The notes beneath the pieces were generated by a model that saw only the letters and a program-made list of their open reading frames with translations, was not told the DNA's origin and ran no database searches. From Candidatus Bathyarchaeota archaeon (GTDB taxonomy: Archaea > Thermoproteota > Bathyarchaeia > Bathyarchaeales > DTEX01), in NCBI GenBank assembly GCA_003601725.1, contig PIYJ01000088.1, positions 1 through 6,576 on the forward strand: DNA of 6,576 bases, read 5' to 3'. Below are positions 4,150-6,576 of this stretch, one piece after another. A program made the translations under genes and the position numbers. Each line of letters begins with the position of its first letter. Positions within the stretch are counted from its first letter, which is position 1.

Positions 4150-5550
4150 ATGAAAAGTGTTTATGTGGCTTTTCAATTTGATACTGAGGATTTTGTAACG
4201 CCGGAGACTGATGATGTTTTATTGGAGCTCACAGATATTTTAGACCGGTTTGGCGTAAAGGGATCCTTTTGCATAGTCGCCGAGAAGGTGAGGGCCTTAA
4301 AAAGGCGAGGCAGAATCGATGTTTTAGAATCTCTTAAAGGACATGACATAGCATATCAATCGAATCTTCACTCCGTACATCCGGTAATATCGGAGTATCT
4401 GAAAGACAAAGGATGGAAAGAAGGCGTTGAAGAGGTTAAAAAACGGGAAAGCTCCGGGTTAGAATTATTGAAAAAAGTTTTCGGCATGAATCCTTCAGCT
4501 TTCATTCAGCCCGGGGGAAGCTGGGCGCCGGAGACTCCTTACGCCTTGAAGGAGATGGGAGTACCCGTTTATGTGGACGGAATCTTTCAAGATAGCCCAA
4601 TATGGTTTTGCGGCAGTCTCTGCTTTCGGGCAGCTATGGGTTTTCCAGAAGATTCATCCTTCGCCGATCTCAACATGTTGAAATCAAGATTTGACGAGAT
4701 TTACAATTCTAAAATTAATGGCGGGTTAATCACGATTGTTATGCATCCATGTAAGTTCGTCACTGAAAAATTTTGGGACGCCGTCAACTTTTCTCACGGA
4801 AAAAATCCGCCCACAGAAAAACTTGTACCAGCTCCCTTAAGGGATAAAGAAAAGATCAAAGAGTCGCTTCAAGTTTTCCAAACGTTTTTGAGTTTTATTC
4901 TGGAGCATCCGAATGTTAAAGTGGTTACTTTCAGGGAAGTTGCGAGATTATTCCGTGATCCTGAAGAGCGAAAGTTAACTCTAGATCAAATCTTCACCTT
5001 AGCGGAGGAAGCATCCAATAAAAACGATTGGCAAATCATCGATGGCACATCTATTTCTCCAGCTGAGATCCTTCGACTCTTTGTAGATGTAATCGCGGAT
5101 TATCTTCAAAGAGGTCTCGAGTCGAAATCCATGCCTATACGTTTCACGCTTGGACCGGCATCTAAACCTTCAGAAACCCGTATCTTAGAAAATATCAACC
5201 TAAGCGATATTTTGGAGATAACTCGTTCCGCCAAAAAGTTTATGGATACCTATGGCAGGGTGCCGTCAACCATAACGAGAGATAAGATGAAGTTGGGCCC
5301 CGGAGCTCTTTTAGAGGCTACTGCGAAGACTATTTTATATTATTCTGAGCACGGAAGCCTTCCAGAGAGAATTAGAGTGCATGGTCTTCCAGATATCCCT
5401 GCAGTTGCACAGAGATGGGGTTTAATCAAAAGAATTAATAATCAGTGGAGATGGGTAATCTTTCCAGCTGGTTTTGAATCCAAACATATCGAAGAGCTAA
5501 CCTTGCTGCAATCTTGGACTATGCGTCCAGCTGTATTAGTTGATAACTGA
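4150..5550 (+). CDS. Polysaccharide-deacetylase-like protein (NodB-type barrel) with C-terminal extension
   Basis: A 466-residue protein, apparently cytoplasmic (no signal peptide). Residues 1 to about 270 read as a NodB-homology deformed beta/alpha barrel: FDTEDF (Asp11, Glu13, Asp14) as the first motif, SNLHSVHP (His74, His77) after GHDIAY as the second, QPGGSWAP (120-127) in place of the usual RPPxG third motif, and VMHP (His199) as the last. Such enzymes remove N- or O-acyl groups from sugars or open cyclic amides. Aligning the second motif on the family pattern H-[ST]-x-x-H puts Gln70 where the first metal His belongs, so metal binding may be altered. Residues about 300-466 form a helical extension in which YGRVPSTI and HGSLPERI resemble pseudomurein-binding-type repeats. 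Substrate is unknown. It has its own promoter and is not part of the ABC block. Confidence 0.75.
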   Translation: MKSVYVAFQFDTEDFVTPETDDVLLELTDILDRFGVKGSFCIVAEKVRALKRRGRIDVLESLKGHDIAYQSNLHSVHPVISEYLKDKGWKEGVEEVKKRESSGLELLKKVFGMNPSAFIQPGGSWAPETPYALKEMGVPVYVDGIFQDSPIWFCGSLCFRAAMGFPEDSSFADLNMLKSRFDEIYNSKINGGLITIVMHPCKFVTEKFWDAVNFSHGKNPPTEKLVPAPLRDKEKIKESLQVFQTFLSFILEHPNVKVVTFREVARLFRDPEERKLTLDQIFTLAEEASNKNDWQIIDGTSISPAEILRLFVDVIADYLQRGLESKSMPIRFTLGPASKPSETRILENINLSDILEITRSAKKFMDTYGRVPSTITRDKMKLGPGALLEATAKTILYYSEHGSLPERIRVHGLPDIPAVAQRWGLIKRINNQWRWVIFPAGFESKHIEELTLLQSWTMRPAVLVDN

Positions 5551-5565
5551 GAAAAATGCTTGAAG
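5551..5565. other. 15-base convergent junction
   Basis: The deacetylase-like gene and the GH4 gene end facing each other with only 15 bases between stop codons. There is no room for separate terminators, so transcripts probably overlap as antisense 3' ends. Confidence 0.7.
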
Positions 5566-6576
5566 CTATCTCTTGAAGAATGCTGGTAAATATTTAGCAT
5601 GAGCGTTTAGCATATCATCCAATAGTTTTTCCGTTTCCTCCAAGGTCAACTTAGATGACACTTGAGGGTCCTGTAGAAAAGCCCTATATGCTGCATCTCG
5701 GTCGCCCGTCACGGCCGCTTCGACTGTTAGCTTCTGAGTTGCAATATGATTCGTTAGAGTGGCAGCTATAGGTTCCGGCAGGTTACCGACATGAATCGGC
5801 TGGATACCGTATCGTCCTACGATGCATGAGACCTCTACTATGGCATCTTCGGGCAGATTGCTTATCGCTCCGTTATTCGGAACGTTTACAACGTGAATTT
5901 CGTTTCGGTTCTCTAGAATCGACTCGATTATCTGCACCACTTCTATGCTTTCTCCCCGAGGTAGAACATCTAAAGAGACTTCTCCCTCTCCTAGAGCCAT
6001 CTTCTCGACGAGGCTCTCCCACTTTTTGACCCTTTCCCTTTCACGTGTCATATCATGAACATGCATTCCGTACTTCATTTTAAGTCCCTGCAATCGTCCA
6101 TTATACTCTTCTTCCAATTTGCAGAGCGCGGGGAAGAATTCTGTCCAATGAGTCCAGCAGTAGGGTAATATCCCATAATTTTCAAGCGCCCACTTTTGAA
6201 CCGGATTCTTGATTCTCTCCTTTGCTATGGGAAACGCGTCCGTTCCATCTTTAAATCTCATTTCAAGAATAGCTGCGCAGTGGTTTATGCCTCCAGCAGG
6301 CATGGGTATAGCTAACTCTTCGGGGTTAACGCTTAGAAGCTTACTTAGATAACTGGCATTTCGCGGGATAGAGCTACATGAACACAAGCCGAAAGTCTTT
6401 ATTTTTGTATGCCTTCTCATCGCCATCGTATTAGCAGTAACAGGATTCGTATAATTGAAGACAAAAGCATCCGGCGAGACCTCCTCTAAATCTTTACCCA
6501 CACTTACGAGAACGGGTATATGACGAAATGCACGCATCATGCCGCCTGGACCGATGGAATCTCCCACATGCATGTA
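5566..6576 (-). CDS. Glycoside hydrolase family 4 enzyme (alpha-galactosidase/glucosidase type), N-terminus beyond the window
   Basis: A 336-residue fragment; the frame stays open to base 6576 (a Tyr codon precedes MHVGDS), so the ATG at 6573 is internal. The N-terminal NAD-binding GxGS motif should lie outside. Visible GH4 features are VGDSIGPGGMMRA, the NYTNP loop, the Cys of GLC (codon 6382-6384) and the His of GGINH, which are the usual Mn ligands, then VNVPNNGAISNLPEDAIVEV and the helical C-terminus with EAAVTGDRDAAYRAF. GH4 enzymes split glycosidic bonds by an NAD- and metal-dependent oxidation-elimination route. The residues after the metal Cys, which track substrate class (for example CHSV, CHEV, CDMP, CNVP), are C-S-C-S here, which is not one of those I know. 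Substrate is therefore open. Its gene ends 15 bases from the convergent deacetylase-like gene. Confidence 0.9.
   Translation of the reverse strand, partial: YMHVGDSIGPGGMMRAFRHIPVLVSVGKDLEEVSPDAFVFNYTNPVTANTMAMRRHTKIKTFGLCSCSSIPRNASYLSKLLSVNPEELAIPMPAGGINHCAAILEMRFKDGTDAFPIAKERIKNPVQKWALENYGILPYCWTHWTEFFPALCKLEEEYNGRLQGLKMKYGMHVHDMTRERERVKKWESLVEKMALGEGEVSLDVLPRGESIEVVQIIESILENRNEIHVVNVPNNGAISNLPEDAIVEVSCIVGRYGIQPIHVGNLPEPIAATLTNHIATQKLTVEAAVTGDRDAAYRAFLQDPQVSSKLTLEETEKLLDDMLNAHAKYLPAFFKR

Noticed and set aside
5826..6029. Plus-strand open frame within the GH4 gene
   Set aside because: Leu/Arg-rich shadow of conserved GH4 sequence.
1..6576. tRNA, rRNA, CRISPR array, insertion sequence or attachment site
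   Set aside because: No cloverleaf, repeat-spacer pattern, transposase-like protein or flanking duplication was seen by eye on either strand.

Overview
The window looks archaeal. Coding is dense at moderate GC, promoters have TATA/BRE-like boxes 20-30 bases before short-leader or leaderless starts, several genes carry GGAGG-type ribosome sites, and the likely terminator ends in a T tract. Gene content (a CdvA-like coiled-coil protein, a small PadR regulator, an M55 peptidase, a GH4 glycosidase) fits an uncultured Bathyarchaeia-like or related Thermoproteota genome. That placement is inferred from sequence style and family memory, not from a search.

Layout: bases 1-384 hold the 3' end of an M55 D-aminopeptidase (DppA-like) that enters from the left. 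It converges on a leftward gene (485-1183) for a coiled-coil protein with a long acidic tail, probably CdvA-like. Divergent from that gene is a rightward block: a PadR-type repressor (1366-1710), a MacB/LolD-type ABC ATPase (1803-2537), a four-cysteine protein of unknown function (2555-2887), a 50-residue protein (2994-3146), and a very compact FtsX/MacB-type permease (3373-3996) without the usual extracytoplasmic domain. A hairpin plus T tract at 4035-4080 closes the block. Next come a 466-residue polysaccharide-deacetylase-like protein with a helical C-terminal extension (4150-5550) and, converging on it with a 15-base gap, a GH4 glycosidase (5566-6576) whose N-terminus lies beyond the right edge.

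How the genes may work together: the PadR protein probably controls itself and the ABC genes. The padR and ATPase promoters share TATATAAGTCT, and the ATPase promoter and a promoter before the permease share a TATA box followed by CTCTTATCA. This suggests that ATPase and permease form one transporter although about 830 bases and two small genes separate them. The outer genes (M55 peptidase, deacetylase-like protein, GH4 enzyme) look like peptide and carbohydrate breakdown functions; no operon links them to the transporter.

Points most worth a second look are the ectodomain-less permease with its two small partner genes, the shared promoter element, an unusual GH4 signature (C-S-C-S after the metal-binding Cys position), and a probable His-to-Gln change at a metal ligand in the deacetylase-like protein. 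No tRNA, rRNA, CRISPR array, insertion sequence or origin was seen.
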